A DNA stretch of 10,781 nt, taken from positions 1 to 10,781 of the forward strand of contig PLAX01000157.1 of the NCBI GenBank assembly GCA_003135255.1, in the 5' to 3' direction. Position 1 is the stretch's first letter. Every line of letters starts with the position of its first letter. A model generated the notes under the pieces. That model had not been told where the DNA came from. It worked only from the letters and a program-made list of their open reading frames with translations, and ran no database searches. Positions 1 through 5,932 of this stretch are shown here, piece by piece. Position numbers and translations under genes: made by a program. This DNA comes from Candidatus Dormiibacterota bacterium. GTDB lineage: Bacteria; Chloroflexota; Dormibacteria; Aeolococcales; Aeolococcaceae.

Positions 1-425
1 ACGCCGTGTCGGCGACCCGCGCTGCGGTGGAGGAGGGGATCGTCCCCGGGGGTGGTGTCGTCCTCCTCAATTCGATCGCCGCTCTCGACAAGGTCAAGGC
101 CGAGGGCGATGAGCTGGCCGGCGTCAACATCCTCCGGCGCGCTCTGGAGGAGCCGCTCCGTCAGATCGCCGTCAACGCCGGGCTCGAGGGCTCGGTCGTG
201 GTCGAGAAGGTCAAGGGCCTCCCCAAGGGCCAGGGGCTGGACGCGGCCACCGGAGCCTACGTGGCCATGGTCGCCGCCGGGATCATCGACCCCACCAAGG
301 TGACTCGCTCCGCCGTGCAGAACGCCGCGTCGATCGCGGGTCTGCTGCTGACCACCGAGGTGCTCATCACCGACATTCCCGAGAAGAACAAGGGCCAGGC
401 ACCGCCGCAGATGCCGGACTATTAA
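1..425 (+). CDS. groEL: Chaperonin GroEL (Hsp60), C-terminal part
   Basis: This is the 3' end of a 60-kDa chaperonin gene; the 5' part lies outside the window. GroEL forms the double-ring ATPase that folds cytosolic proteins with GroES. The visible 140 codons (first full codon at base 3) carry the family signatures ATRAAVEEGIVPGGG, GLDAATGAYVAMVAAGIIDP and TRSAVQNAASIAGLLLTTE, which cover the end of the intermediate domain and the C-terminal equatorial domain. By comparison with E. coli GroEL, the catalytic Asp (D398) would be the codon split by the left edge (..AC GCC GTG). The protein ends EKNKGQAPPQMPDY and has neither the Gly-Gly-Met tail common in bacterial GroEL nor a His-rich tail. A strong hairpin follows 26 bases after the stop. 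Identity is certain; which paralogue it is cannot be decided from the fragment. Confidence 0.97.
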   Translation, partial: AVSATRAAVEEGIVPGGGVVLLNSIAALDKVKAEGDELAGVNILRRALEEPLRQIAVNAGLEGSVVVEKVKGLPKGQGLDAATGAYVAMVAAGIIDPTKVTRSAVQNAASIAGLLLTTEVLITDIPEKNKGQAPPQMPDY

Positions 426-451
426 GTCGGCGGGATCACATCGTCCCAGGG

Positions 452-484
452 AGGGGCGGTCTGGCAGGGTGCCGGGCCGCCCCT
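452..484 (+). terminator. Hairpin downstream of groEL, probable terminator
   Basis: Bases 452-465 pair with 471-484 as an uninterrupted 14-bp stem (12 Watson-Crick pairs, two G-U) around the 5-nt loop AGGGT. It starts 26 bases after the groEL stop and ends 31 bases before the next start codon. No T-run follows, so it is not a classic intrinsic terminator, although high-GC bacteria often use such hairpins. Confidence 0.6.
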
Positions 485-515
485 TCGCCGTCTGCTGAGA
501 TAACGTAGCCGGCGG

Positions 516-1280
516 GTGTCCGGAACGCTCATCTTCGTGACCGACTACGGGTTGGAGGACGGCTACGCGGCCGAGCTGTGGGCCGCGGCCTGGTCGGCGT
601 CCCCGGGCGTCCGGTGCATCGACGGCACCCATCTCGTCCCCGCCGGCGACGTCCTCACCGCCGCCTACCGCTGCAAGACGCTGGCCCGAGCCTTCGGTCC
701 TGGCAGCGTCATCTGCGCGGTCGTGGACCCGGGGGTTGGTGGCGATCGGGCGGCGGTGGCCGTCCTGTGCGACGGCGTCGCCTGCGTAGCGCCCGACACC
801 GGGCTCGTCTCGTACCTCTGGATCGAGGCACGGCAGCGGCAGGCGGTCCGGCTCACCACCCCGGCCGGCGTGTCTCCGACCTTCCACGGGCGCGACCTCT
901 TCGCGCCGGTGGCGGCGCGCATCGCAACGGGCTCGGCCCTCGGCGGCGTCGGCGAGCCGATCGACGCACCCGACCTGCGGGAGGAGCTGACGCCCGTTGC
1001 GGACGGGGATCGCCTCCGGTCCCTGGTGGTGTCGGTCGACCACTTCGGCAACTGCATCACCGGGGTGCGCCTCTCCGACCTCGGTGGGCGACGGATCGCC
1101 TCCCTGAGCTGGCCCGGCGGTGAGAGTGACCGAGTGGTGACCACCTACGCGGAGATCGACGGTGCGGTGGCTGTGCTGTGGAACAGCTCGGGGCACCTCG
1201 AGCTGGCCGCCCGGGAGGCCTCCGCATCGGAGCGGGCCGGGGTCCGGACCGGCACGCCGATAACGGTCGTGCTCCGATGA
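516..1280 (+). CDS. SAM hydroxide adenosyltransferase (DUF62 / SAM hydrolase)
   Basis: Predicted 254-residue cytosolic enzyme of the SAM hydroxide adenosyltransferase family, related to fluorinase/chlorinase. Characterised members use a water-derived hydroxide to split S-adenosylmethionine into adenosine and methionine. Visible signatures are FVTDYG (7-12), THLVPAGD (38-45), VVDPGVGGDR (69-78), APDTGL (92-97), TFHGRDLFAP (122-131) and the C-terminal-domain motif DHFGNCITG. The Asp-Arg-His triad described for the archaeal enzyme maps to D71, R78 and H124, with the same seven-residue D-to-R spacing. The length fits a hydrolase rather than a halogenase. The start is GTG with only a weak GGCGG upstream; GATAAC at 499-504 could be a -10 box of a nearly leaderless transcript. 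The stop overlaps the next ATG (ATGA, 1277-1280), so co-translation with the NAD(P)HX epimerase is likely. Confidence 0.93.
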   Translation: MSGTLIFVTDYGLEDGYAAELWAAAWSASPGVRCIDGTHLVPAGDVLTAAYRCKTLARAFGPGSVICAVVDPGVGGDRAAVAVLCDGVACVAPDTGLVSYLWIEARQRQAVRLTTPAGVSPTFHGRDLFAPVAARIATGSALGGVGEPIDAPDLREELTPVADGDRLRSLVVSVDHFGNCITGVRLSDLGGRRIASLSWPGGESDRVVTTYAEIDGAVAVLWNSSGHLELAAREASASERAGVRTGTPITVVLR

Positions 1281-2095
1281 GCGGAGCCGGAGCGGAGGCG
1301 GCGAGCGAGGCCGGAGCCGGGGCGCGGAGCCGGTACGGGGATCTCACCTCCGAAGAGCAGTCGCGCCTCGACCGGGCGGCCATCGCCCAGGGCGTGAGCG
1401 TCCTTCAGCTGATGGAGATCGCAGGGTGGCAGGTGGCGCGCTGGGTGTTTGCCGCCACCGCCGGCCGCCGCGACCCCGTCCTGGTTGTGGTCGGACATGG
1501 CAATAACGGGGGGGACGGACTGGTGGCGGCACGCCACCTCCTGACCTGGGGTTTGCCGGTGCGGGTCGCGCTGGTCGCGGAACCGGAGCGGCTCGGCGAG
1601 CTGCTGACCCTCCACCTTGGCGCTCTCCGAACCCTGGGCGCGACGGTCACCGAGCATCCCGACGGTGACCTCCCACCGGAGCTCGTGGGCGCGGCCGGCA
1701 CGGTCATCGACGCTCTGCTCGGCACTGGCGTCCGCGGTGATCCCCGGCCGCCCCAGGCCAGGGCGATCGCGCTCCTTCCCGCCGGCCGCACTTTCGCCAT
1801 CGACGTCCCGAGTGGGCTCGACGCCACCACCGGAACACCGGGCACACCGACTGTCCGCGCACTCCGGACCTGCACCCTCACAGCCATGAAGGCGGGGCTC
1901 TGGACTCCGGCGGGCCGGCGGCATGCCGGCGAGATCACGGTTGCCGACATCGGCGTGCCCACCGCCGCCTGGGCGGCTGTGGGTCTCGCCCCGCCCACGC
2001 TCGTCAGGGGCGGTGAGTTGCTGACGATACCGGCAGATACGGATGGTGCGGGCGGCATCGATGCCGCCACCACAGGGACGGCACCGCCGGCCTGA
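1277..2095 (+). CDS. nnrE: NAD(P)H-hydrate epimerase (YjeF N-terminal domain)
   Basis: Predicted 272-residue metabolite-repair enzyme that interconverts the R and S epimers of hydrated NAD(P)H, so that the ATP/ADP-dependent dehydratase NnrD can restore NAD(P)H. The Rossmann-like YjeF_N domain shows the phosphate loop GHGNNGGDGLVAARHL (GNNGGDG at 75-81), DALLGTG (145-151), AIDVPSGLDATTG (from 174) and the late motif TAMKAGL..VADIGVP. D176 is the likely catalytic Asp. Only the epimerase domain is present; no NnrD domain is fused or adjacent. I chose ATG 1277 because it forms ATGA with the upstream stop and leaves a full domain; the frame is also open farther upstream inside the previous gene. 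About 20 N-terminal residues are Gly/Ala/Ser-rich and precede the domain. No Shine-Dalgarno site is seen, so translation probably depends on coupling. Confidence 0.93.
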   Translation: MSGAGAEAASEAGAGARSRYGDLTSEEQSRLDRAAIAQGVSVLQLMEIAGWQVARWVFAATAGRRDPVLVVVGHGNNGGDGLVAARHLLTWGLPVRVALVAEPERLGELLTLHLGALRTLGATVTEHPDGDLPPELVGAAGTVIDALLGTGVRGDPRPPQARAIALLPAGRTFAIDVPSGLDATTGTPGTPTVRALRTCTLTAMKAGLWTPAGRRHAGEITVADIGVPTAAWAAVGLAPPTLVRGGELLTIPADTDGAGGIDAATTGTAPPA

Positions 2096-2118
2096 CCCGT
2101 TCGGGCGCGCAAGAAGTC

Positions 2119-2144
2119 GGTCGAGTGATCCGTTGATCTTGACC
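2119..2144. promoter_or_regulatory. Imperfect inverted repeat over the -35 box, possible operator
   Basis: GGTCGAG at 2119-2125 faces CTTGACC at 2138-2144; six of seven positions are complementary and 12 bases separate the arms. The right arm contains the -35 hexamer of the sigma-operon promoter. A repressor bound here would block RNA polymerase. The repeat is short and may be chance. Confidence 0.25.
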
Positions 2145-2167
2145 GCTGTACCACAGCCGTGTATGCT
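2139..2167 (+). promoter_or_regulatory. Housekeeping-type promoter of the sigma/anti-sigma operon
   Basis: A -35 box TTGACC (2139-2144) and a -10 box TATGCT (2162-2167) are separated by exactly 17 bases. Each matches five of six or four of six consensus positions for the primary sigma factor. Transcription would start near 2173-2175, about 30 bases before the proposed start of the sigma gene. It does not resemble a GGAAC-type ECF promoter, so the sequence gives no sign of autoregulation. Confidence 0.7.
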
Positions 2168-2183
2168 GTCGGGACGCCACCAG

Positions 2184-2198
2184 CCACCCCCCGGGTGG
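2184..2198 (+). promoter_or_regulatory. Hairpin covering the Shine-Dalgarno site of the sigma gene
   Basis: CCACCC (2184-2189) and GGGTGG (2193-2198) are perfect complements around a CCC loop. GGGTGGA (2193-2199) is the only Shine-Dalgarno-like sequence near the proposed start and lies 6 bases before ATT 2206. Folding of this stem in the mRNA leader would hide the ribosome binding site. The structure is seen directly; a regulatory role is inferred. Confidence 0.45.
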
Positions 2199-2205
2199 AC
2201 TCATA

Positions 2206-2727
2206 ATTAACGTCGCAGCAAACGTCCCAGCCACCAGTGGCGAGTTCGCGGAGCTCGTCTCCGAGCATCTCGACGAACTCATCACGTACGCCGCCCATCT
2301 GGTCGGCGACGCCAACTCCGCCGTGGAGTTGGCCGCGGCAGGCATCTTCCACGCCGCCAAGTACCCGCCGGCCCGGGTCCGCGTCGACGGTACGGCCGCC
2401 CTTTACCGCGCGGTGACCCGCGCCTGCCGCACCGGTGAGCGATTCCCGCCGCGTCCCCACGGACCGGCGAGGCTCTGGCGTCGCAGCCGTGCCTCCCTCC
2501 AGACGGAATTCCGCGGTGGGGACGTGGCCAGTCGGATGAACACCGTGAAGCGCGCGCTCATGACCCTTCCCTTTGAACGGCGCGCGGCGCTGCTGCTGCG
2601 CAATCTCGCCCGGCTCCGCTACCCGGAGATGGCCCGCGCGCTGGAGTGCTCGCCGGAGGCTGCCAGCCGCCAGCTGGCCGCCGCCCGACGCCAGTTCAGC
2701 ACCGTCTACCGAGAGATCGCCATATGA
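2206..2727 (+). CDS. ECF-like sigma-70 family factor, apparent AUU start
   Basis: Predicted 173-residue transcription initiation factor. Residues 13-52 resemble ECF region 2 (EFAELVSEHLDELITYAAHL, then GD..SAVELA..GIFHAAK). Residues 111-173 are a clear region 4 helix-turn-helix, with ALMTLPFERRAALLLRNLA and YPEMARALECSPEAASRQLA. The first canonical in-frame start is GTG 2323, which would cut region 2 in half and has no Shine-Dalgarno site. Upstream the frame is open to 2143, GC-rich at third positions and sigma-like. ATT 2206 lies 6 bases after GGGTGGA and about 32 bases after the predicted transcript start, so I take it as the start; ATA 2203 is a weaker choice. The gene overlaps the anti-sigma gene by ATGA. 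Alternatives are translation from GTG 2323, a sequence error at the start codon, or CATAAT (2202-2207) acting as a second -10 box. The family call is fairly sure; the start is uncertain. Confidence 0.78.
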   Translation: MNVAANVPATSGEFAELVSEHLDELITYAAHLVGDANSAVELAAAGIFHAAKYPPARVRVDGTAALYRAVTRACRTGERFPPRPHGPARLWRRSRASLQTEFRGGDVASRMNTVKRALMTLPFERRAALLLRNLARLRYPEMARALECSPEAASRQLAAARRQFSTVYREIAI

Positions 2728-5009
2728 AGTGCAGCCTGCTCGCATTGAGCAGCTACCTGGACGACGAGCTGGACCCGGAGCGGCGCGCCGAGATCGAGGC
2801 GCACCTCGTCGGCTGCGAGCGCTGCCGCAAGGGCCTCGAATGCCTCCGCGAGGAGACGGAGCGCTTCGGTGCGCTGGGACGGGTGCACGTCCCCGACGAT
2901 GCCGTCAGCGGCTTCCTGCAGCAGCTCGGGCTGCTCGGACCCGGCGACGCACTTCCCCCGCGCGCGCCGCGGCCACCCGACCCCCCCGGACCGGAGCTGC
3001 CCCGGTGGCGCGGCGGGGGAGGCGCCGCCGAGACGTTGCCGTGGAGCGCGCGTCACTATCCCCAACCTCCGCCGGCCCCGCCGGAGAGCGATCAGCCGTC
3101 CCTCCCCTTCGTCGACGCCTTCTCGCCATCGGGCGTGACCGTGATGGCCGCGCCGACCGAGGAGCTCTTCGAGGACGACGAGCTCCACCTCAATGGTCGA
3201 CCGGTCCCCGCGTCCGGACCATCCCTGGCACCGGAAGCGGTGCCGGGCGCTCTGGAGCCGCCGGCTCCCGACCACTGGTCTCACGGGAGCGTCGCGCTCG
3301 AAGGGGTCGGTGCCTGGTCCACCGTGCACCCCATCCGGGTGACCCCGTCGGGCGTCGAGGAGGCCGCGTCCGAAGCCGCCGGGATCGAGGCTGGGGCGCC
3401 CGCGGTGGCGCCCGAGCCGGTGGTGATTCCGGACGACATCCTCCCTCCACCGCCGCTGGCGCCCTCGTTGCCGGCATCCCTGGCTCCGCCGGTGCATCCG
3501 CCGCCTCCCCGGCCCCCGTCGGCGTGGCCCCTCCCGACCTCTGCTCCGCTGCGCTCTCAGCCACCGCCGTCCCGGCTCGGGGACCAGACCTGGCTCGACT
3601 CGGCGCCCTCCGCACCGTGGGTCAGGGCCTCCGATGACGACGGCGATCCCTGGAGCTGGGCGCCCCGGGATGACCCGGTATCTCCGCAATCTCACATCCA
3701 CCCGGCCCCCACCTTCTCCGTGGATCCACTCCGCTCGGTACCAGCCGGAGCCGGCGCTCCACCAGGTCACAGCACTGACGCTGAGGTGGCGAGCGACGAA
3801 GACGCGGCCTACGAGGACGCCACCCCCGATCCCCTCATCGATCCGGTGATCGCGCGGGTGGCGGGACCGCCTCAGCCGGTCCGGGCGACCCTGATCTCGC
3901 GCCTCCGCGACCAGGTCTCGCTGCGCCTGGCGCTCATGCGCAGCGCCGACGGCGACGACGGGCCGGCCCCGGCCGCCATGCCGGGGCCGGGTCACAGCGT
4001 GCAGCCGCCCGAGTCGGCGGGGCTGCTCACGGCCGCGCTCCGTGCGCGGATGGATCCGCCTGTCGACATGGACGAGCCCGCGGCGCCACCCGCCGGCGGT
4101 GCCGGCCCCGCGCGAGGGGGCCACGGCGCCGAGCGCCCGGCTGCGACCCCGTGGTCGGGAGTGCCGCCCTTCGAATCGGCGACGATCGCCGCAGCGACCA
4201 CTCCACGCGTTCGCGATCTCGATCGGGGCCCCGGCAAGCCCGGCCGCCACACCCAGCATCTCGGGGACCGGCGCTGGATCGGGCCGAGCGCCGGCAAGGT
4301 GGATCCGGCGTCGGGGCGCCTCGGCGATCTCCCCCACCGCGTGCGCCGTCTCGCACGCCAACCCCGCCACCGCTACATCGTCCTTGCCATCCTGGCCGTT
4401 CTGGTCGTGACGGTGAGCTTGTTCGTGACCCACGTCGGGGGTCAGACCCCGCTGCCCCTGGCGGCGAACACGGGGGCGACCTCTCGCGCCGCGCCGCACC
4501 CGAGCGCGACCCCGGCACTGCAGCCGGCCACCGGCCTGCAGCCCTCGGCCTCGGTCGCGCCGAGCGCCGCCCCCACCGTCTCGGCGACGCCGGTGCCCAC
4601 CCCGGTGCCGACGCCCGTGCCGACCCCGCTGGTCACCACCCAGACCTACGGGAGTGGTGGCACCGGCTGGAAGCTCCAGGAGCTTCGCTGCTGCGACGTC
4701 CAGGCGGGATCCGGATACACTCGTGTCGTCTTTGACCTCGGCGGGGCGTCGGGCGCGGATCCCAACGCCACGGTGAGCTTCCCGAGTGCGACGACCATGG
4801 TGGTCGCCTTCGCCGGGGTCAGCGCGACCAGCTCTATCCAGGGCGACGGCGGCGGCGGGATCGTCACCGCGGTGACCCGCCAGAGCGGGTCCCAGGTCAT
4901 CTTCCGGCTCACCCTCTCCCGCGCGGCGACGGTCCAGGGTTGGGATTACCTCGGCGGGACCGACGCCGAGAGCTCAGCCCCGCTGCACCTCTACTTCGAC
5001 CTCAACTGA
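2724..5009 (+). CDS. Large membrane anti-sigma factor: zinc anti-sigma domain, Pro-rich linker, AMIN-like sensor domain
   Basis: Predicted 761-residue single-pass membrane protein that should hold the upstream sigma factor inactive. Residues 1-50 form a zf-HC2/ZAS domain: C3, then HxxxCxxC at H27, C31 and C34, within the typical SYLDDELDPERRAEIEAHL context. Residues from about 80 to 520 are low-complexity, rich in Pro, Ala and acidic residues, with a poly-proline stretch near 240-270. Basic residues (RVRRLARQPRHR) precede a membrane helix at about 551-571, so the N-terminus is cytoplasmic. Outside follow an Ala/Ser/Pro linker with three VPTP repeats (624-635) and a globular domain at about 640-761. 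That domain contains SGYTRVVFDLGG and ends HLYFDLN, resembling the AMIN-like domains of actinobacterial surface proteins. C656-C657 is a vicinal cysteine pair. ATG 2724 overlaps the sigma stop. Most ZAS anti-sigma factors are about 80-300 residues, so this one is exceptionally long. The N-terminal domain is confident, the C-terminal assignment moderate, and the signal unknown. Confidence 0.85.
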   Translation: MKCSLLALSSYLDDELDPERRAEIEAHLVGCERCRKGLECLREETERFGALGRVHVPDDAVSGFLQQLGLLGPGDALPPRAPRPPDPPGPELPRWRGGGGAAETLPWSARHYPQPPPAPPESDQPSLPFVDAFSPSGVTVMAAPTEELFEDDELHLNGRPVPASGPSLAPEAVPGALEPPAPDHWSHGSVALEGVGAWSTVHPIRVTPSGVEEAASEAAGIEAGAPAVAPEPVVIPDDILPPPPLAPSLPASLAPPVHPPPPRPPSAWPLPTSAPLRSQPPPSRLGDQTWLDSAPSAPWVRASDDDGDPWSWAPRDDPVSPQSHIHPAPTFSVDPLRSVPAGAGAPPGHSTDAEVASDEDAAYEDATPDPLIDPVIARVAGPPQPVRATLISRLRDQVSLRLALMRSADGDDGPAPAAMPGPGHSVQPPESAGLLTAALRARMDPPVDMDEPAAPPAGGAGPARGGHGAERPAATPWSGVPPFESATIAAATTPRVRDLDRGPGKPGRHTQHLGDRRWIGPSAGKVDPASGRLGDLPHRVRRLARQPRHRYIVLAILAVLVVTVSLFVTHVGGQTPLPLAANTGATSRAAPHPSATPALQPATGLQPSASVAPSAAPTVSATPVPTPVPTPVPTPLVTTQTYGSGGTGWKLQELRCCDVQAGSGYTRVVFDLGGASGADPNATVSFPSATTMVVAFAGVSATSSIQGDGGGGIVTAVTRQSGSQVIFRLTLSRAATVQGWDYLGGTDAESSAPLHLYFDLN

Positions 5010-5049
5010 TCGCTGAGGTCCCGGCGAGTACCCGGAGCGACCGGGGCGG

Positions 5050-5071
5050 CCTGGCGCCGACGGGTGCCGGG
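5050..5071 (+). terminator. Hairpin after the anti-sigma gene
   Basis: Bases 5050-5058 pair with 5063-5071 in a 9-bp stem (two G-U pairs) around the loop GACG, 41 bases after the anti-sigma stop and 12 bases before the end of the convergent small gene. GCTCTCTCT follows on the + strand, but there is no true T-run. It could end transcripts from the + strand operon. Confidence 0.4.
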
Positions 5072-5083
5072 GAAGCGCTCTCT

Positions 5084-5281
5084 CTAGGCGGCCTTGCAGT
5101 TCTTGGTGTGCTTGACGATCCGCTCGCGCTTGGGCTCCCCGGGCTGGCGGGCGTGGCGGAAGGCGATCTCGATGCCGATCTCGTTCTGGCGCATCAGCTG
5201 ATGGCAGACCGGGCAGCGGACCGAGGTGAGGATGTCCTTCTGAGAGAGGACACCCTTGGATTCCTTGAGGTTGTTGGCCAT
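5084..5281 (-). CDS. Small CxxC...HxxxC putative zinc-binding protein
   Basis: Predicted 65-residue protein of unknown function. It is highly basic at its C-terminus and has four likely zinc ligands: C23 and C26 (RCPVCHQLM), H58 and C62 (KHTKNC). This CX2C-X31-HX3C arrangement is compatible with one zinc ribbon or knuckle. No signal peptide or membrane segment is present, so it should be cytosolic and may contact nucleic acid or another protein. The start (complement of 5279-5281) is supported by AGGAG at 5289-5293, 7 bases upstream, one of the best ribosome binding sites in the window. A promoter GTGGCA-17-TAGAAT lies just upstream. The frame stays open farther upstream but loses protein-like character. 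It converges with the anti-sigma gene and diverges from the next + strand gene. I do not recognise a named family. Confidence 0.72.
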   Translation of the reverse strand: MANNLKESKGVLSQKDILTSVRCPVCHQLMRQNEIGIEIAFRHARQPGEPKRERIVKHTKNCKAA

Positions 5282-5316
5282 GGGAAGGCTCCTGCGAGGG
5301 GGCGGGGGACGTCCGG

Positions 5317-5345
5317 ATTCTAACCGCCCGGCGCCGCCGTGCCAC
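5317..5345 (-). promoter_or_regulatory. Promoter of the small zinc-binding protein gene
   Basis: Read on the - strand, a -35 box GTGGCA (5345-5340) and a -10 box TAGAAT (5322-5317) are separated by 17 bases. The -10 matches five of six consensus bases and the -35 four of six. Transcription would start near 5310, giving a leader of about 29 bases that includes the AGGAG ribosome binding site. Confidence 0.5.
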
Positions 5346-5379
5346 CGCGCCCAGGTCACGAGCCTACACTGAGGCTCTT

Positions 5380-5427
5380 GTGAACATCGCCGCAAAGGCC
5401 GCGATCGAGGCTCTGCCGAGCGCATGA
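5380..5427 (+). CDS. Possible 15-codon leader ORF
   Basis: GTG 5380 opens a 15-codon frame (NIAAKAAIEALPSA after the start) that ends at TGA 5425-5427 and overlaps the next start as ATGA. GAGG at 5371-5374 lies 5 bases upstream of GTG, whereas the downstream ATG has no good site of its own. TACACT at 5365-5370 could be a -10 box, though no -35 is evident. It may serve only to deliver ribosomes to the next gene. It could also be chance, since such a short frame proves little. Confidence 0.25.
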   Translation: MNIAAKAAIEALPSA

Positions 5428-5813
5428 GCCTCCTCGTCACCGCCCTGCTGGCGGCCGCGTTCGTCGCCATGCTCGCCCTCACCGCCGTGGGGCCGATCCG
5501 CGCAGTCCGTGAGGACCGCCGCCACGCCGCCGAGGAACGCGGGTGGTTGGCCACGGGCCGCTTTCCCGCCGAGGTGGAGCGCCTGTACCGCCGTCCCGGA
5601 TTGATCCTCACCGACGCCCCCCGGCTGCGCGAGCTCGGCTACGACCTGGGGGAGCGGCGGACGGTCCGGGGCGCGTGGGGTCGTCTCCAGGCGATCACGT
5701 GGCGGGCTGCGAGCGCACCCGCGAACTCGGAAGAGAAGCCGGCCGGCACTCAGGTCACCAGCACGCCTCTCTCCGGCGCCGAGGACGCGGCGGAGAACCG
5801 AGCCCGCCCCTAG
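5424..5813 (+). CDS. Hypothetical small membrane protein
   Basis: Predicted 129-residue protein that I do not recognise. A hydrophobic helix at about 3-23 (LLVTALLAAAFVAMLALTAV) is followed by a positively charged stretch (RAVREDRRHAAEERG). It is therefore probably anchored by its N-terminus with the rest in the cytoplasm. Residues 40-95 look folded (GRFPAEVERLYRRPGLILTD, GYDLGERRTVRGAWGRLQAI); the last 30 are low-complexity. ATG 5424 is the first possible start in this frame, because TGA 5370 closes it upstream with no ATG, GTG or TTG between. A ribosome binding site is poor (GAGG 13 bases away), and the overlap with the 15-codon ORF may compensate. It diverges from the zinc-protein gene and converges with tRNA-Glu. 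Third-position GC looks coding, but with no family match I am only moderately sure it is expressed. Confidence 0.55.
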   Translation: MSLLVTALLAAAFVAMLALTAVGPIRAVREDRRHAAEERGWLATGRFPAEVERLYRRPGLILTDAPRLRELGYDLGERRTVRGAWGRLQAITWRAASAPANSEEKPAGTQVTSTPLSGAEDAAENRARP

Positions 5814-5839
5814 CTGCAGGCGGCCCCTCCTGGCCCCCG

Positions 5840-5916
5840 TGGTACCCCGTGGCGGATTCGAACCGCCGATCTCCGCCTTGAGAGGGCGGTGTCCTGGGCC
5901 TCTAGACGAACGGGGC
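5840..5916 (-). tRNA. tRNA-Glu (anticodon CUC)
   Basis: The - strand folds as a complete tRNA. The acceptor arm is GCCCCGT/ACGGGGT with a G1-U72 pair, and the D-arm is GTCT/GGAC. The anticodon stem CCGCC/GGCGG holds the loop CTCTCAA, with anticodon CUC at 5882-5880. The T-arm is GGCGG TTCGAAT CCGCC, the discriminator is A73 and the CCA end is encoded (5842-5840). It reads the Glu codon GAG, which dominates in this GC-rich genome. The body closely matches bacterial tRNA-Glu (TCGTCTAGAGGCCCAGGACA). It lies downstream of argS on the same strand, with its own -10 box. Confidence 0.98.
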
Positions 5917-5932
5917 GTGCCGGACCTGCCGA

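Noticed and set aside
2202..2207. CATAAT as an alternative -10 box
   Set aside because: Five of six consensus bases, but no -35 at suitable spacing, while TTGACC-17-TATGCT lies just upstream; kept only as an alternative explanation for the sigma start.
2163..2210. 15-codon ORF starting at ATG 2163, possible leader peptide of the sigma gene
   Set aside because: Its start codon lies within the predicted -10 box, so it would not be on the transcript.
1405..2745. Long - strand open frame of 446 codons
   Set aside because: It is antisense to nnrE and the sigma gene, both with recognisable motifs; its translation is Arg/Pro/Ala-rich shadow sequence.
2706..4499. 597-codon - strand open frame opposite the anti-sigma gene
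   Set aside because: Very Arg/Gly-rich with no motif, as expected opposite a Pro/Ala-rich gene; the + frame has a zinc anti-sigma domain, membrane helix and ATGA coupling.
5804..5823. CCGCC/GGCGG hairpin across the stop of the small membrane protein gene
   Set aside because: Only 5 bp with a 10-nt loop and no T-run, likely by chance in GC-rich DNA.
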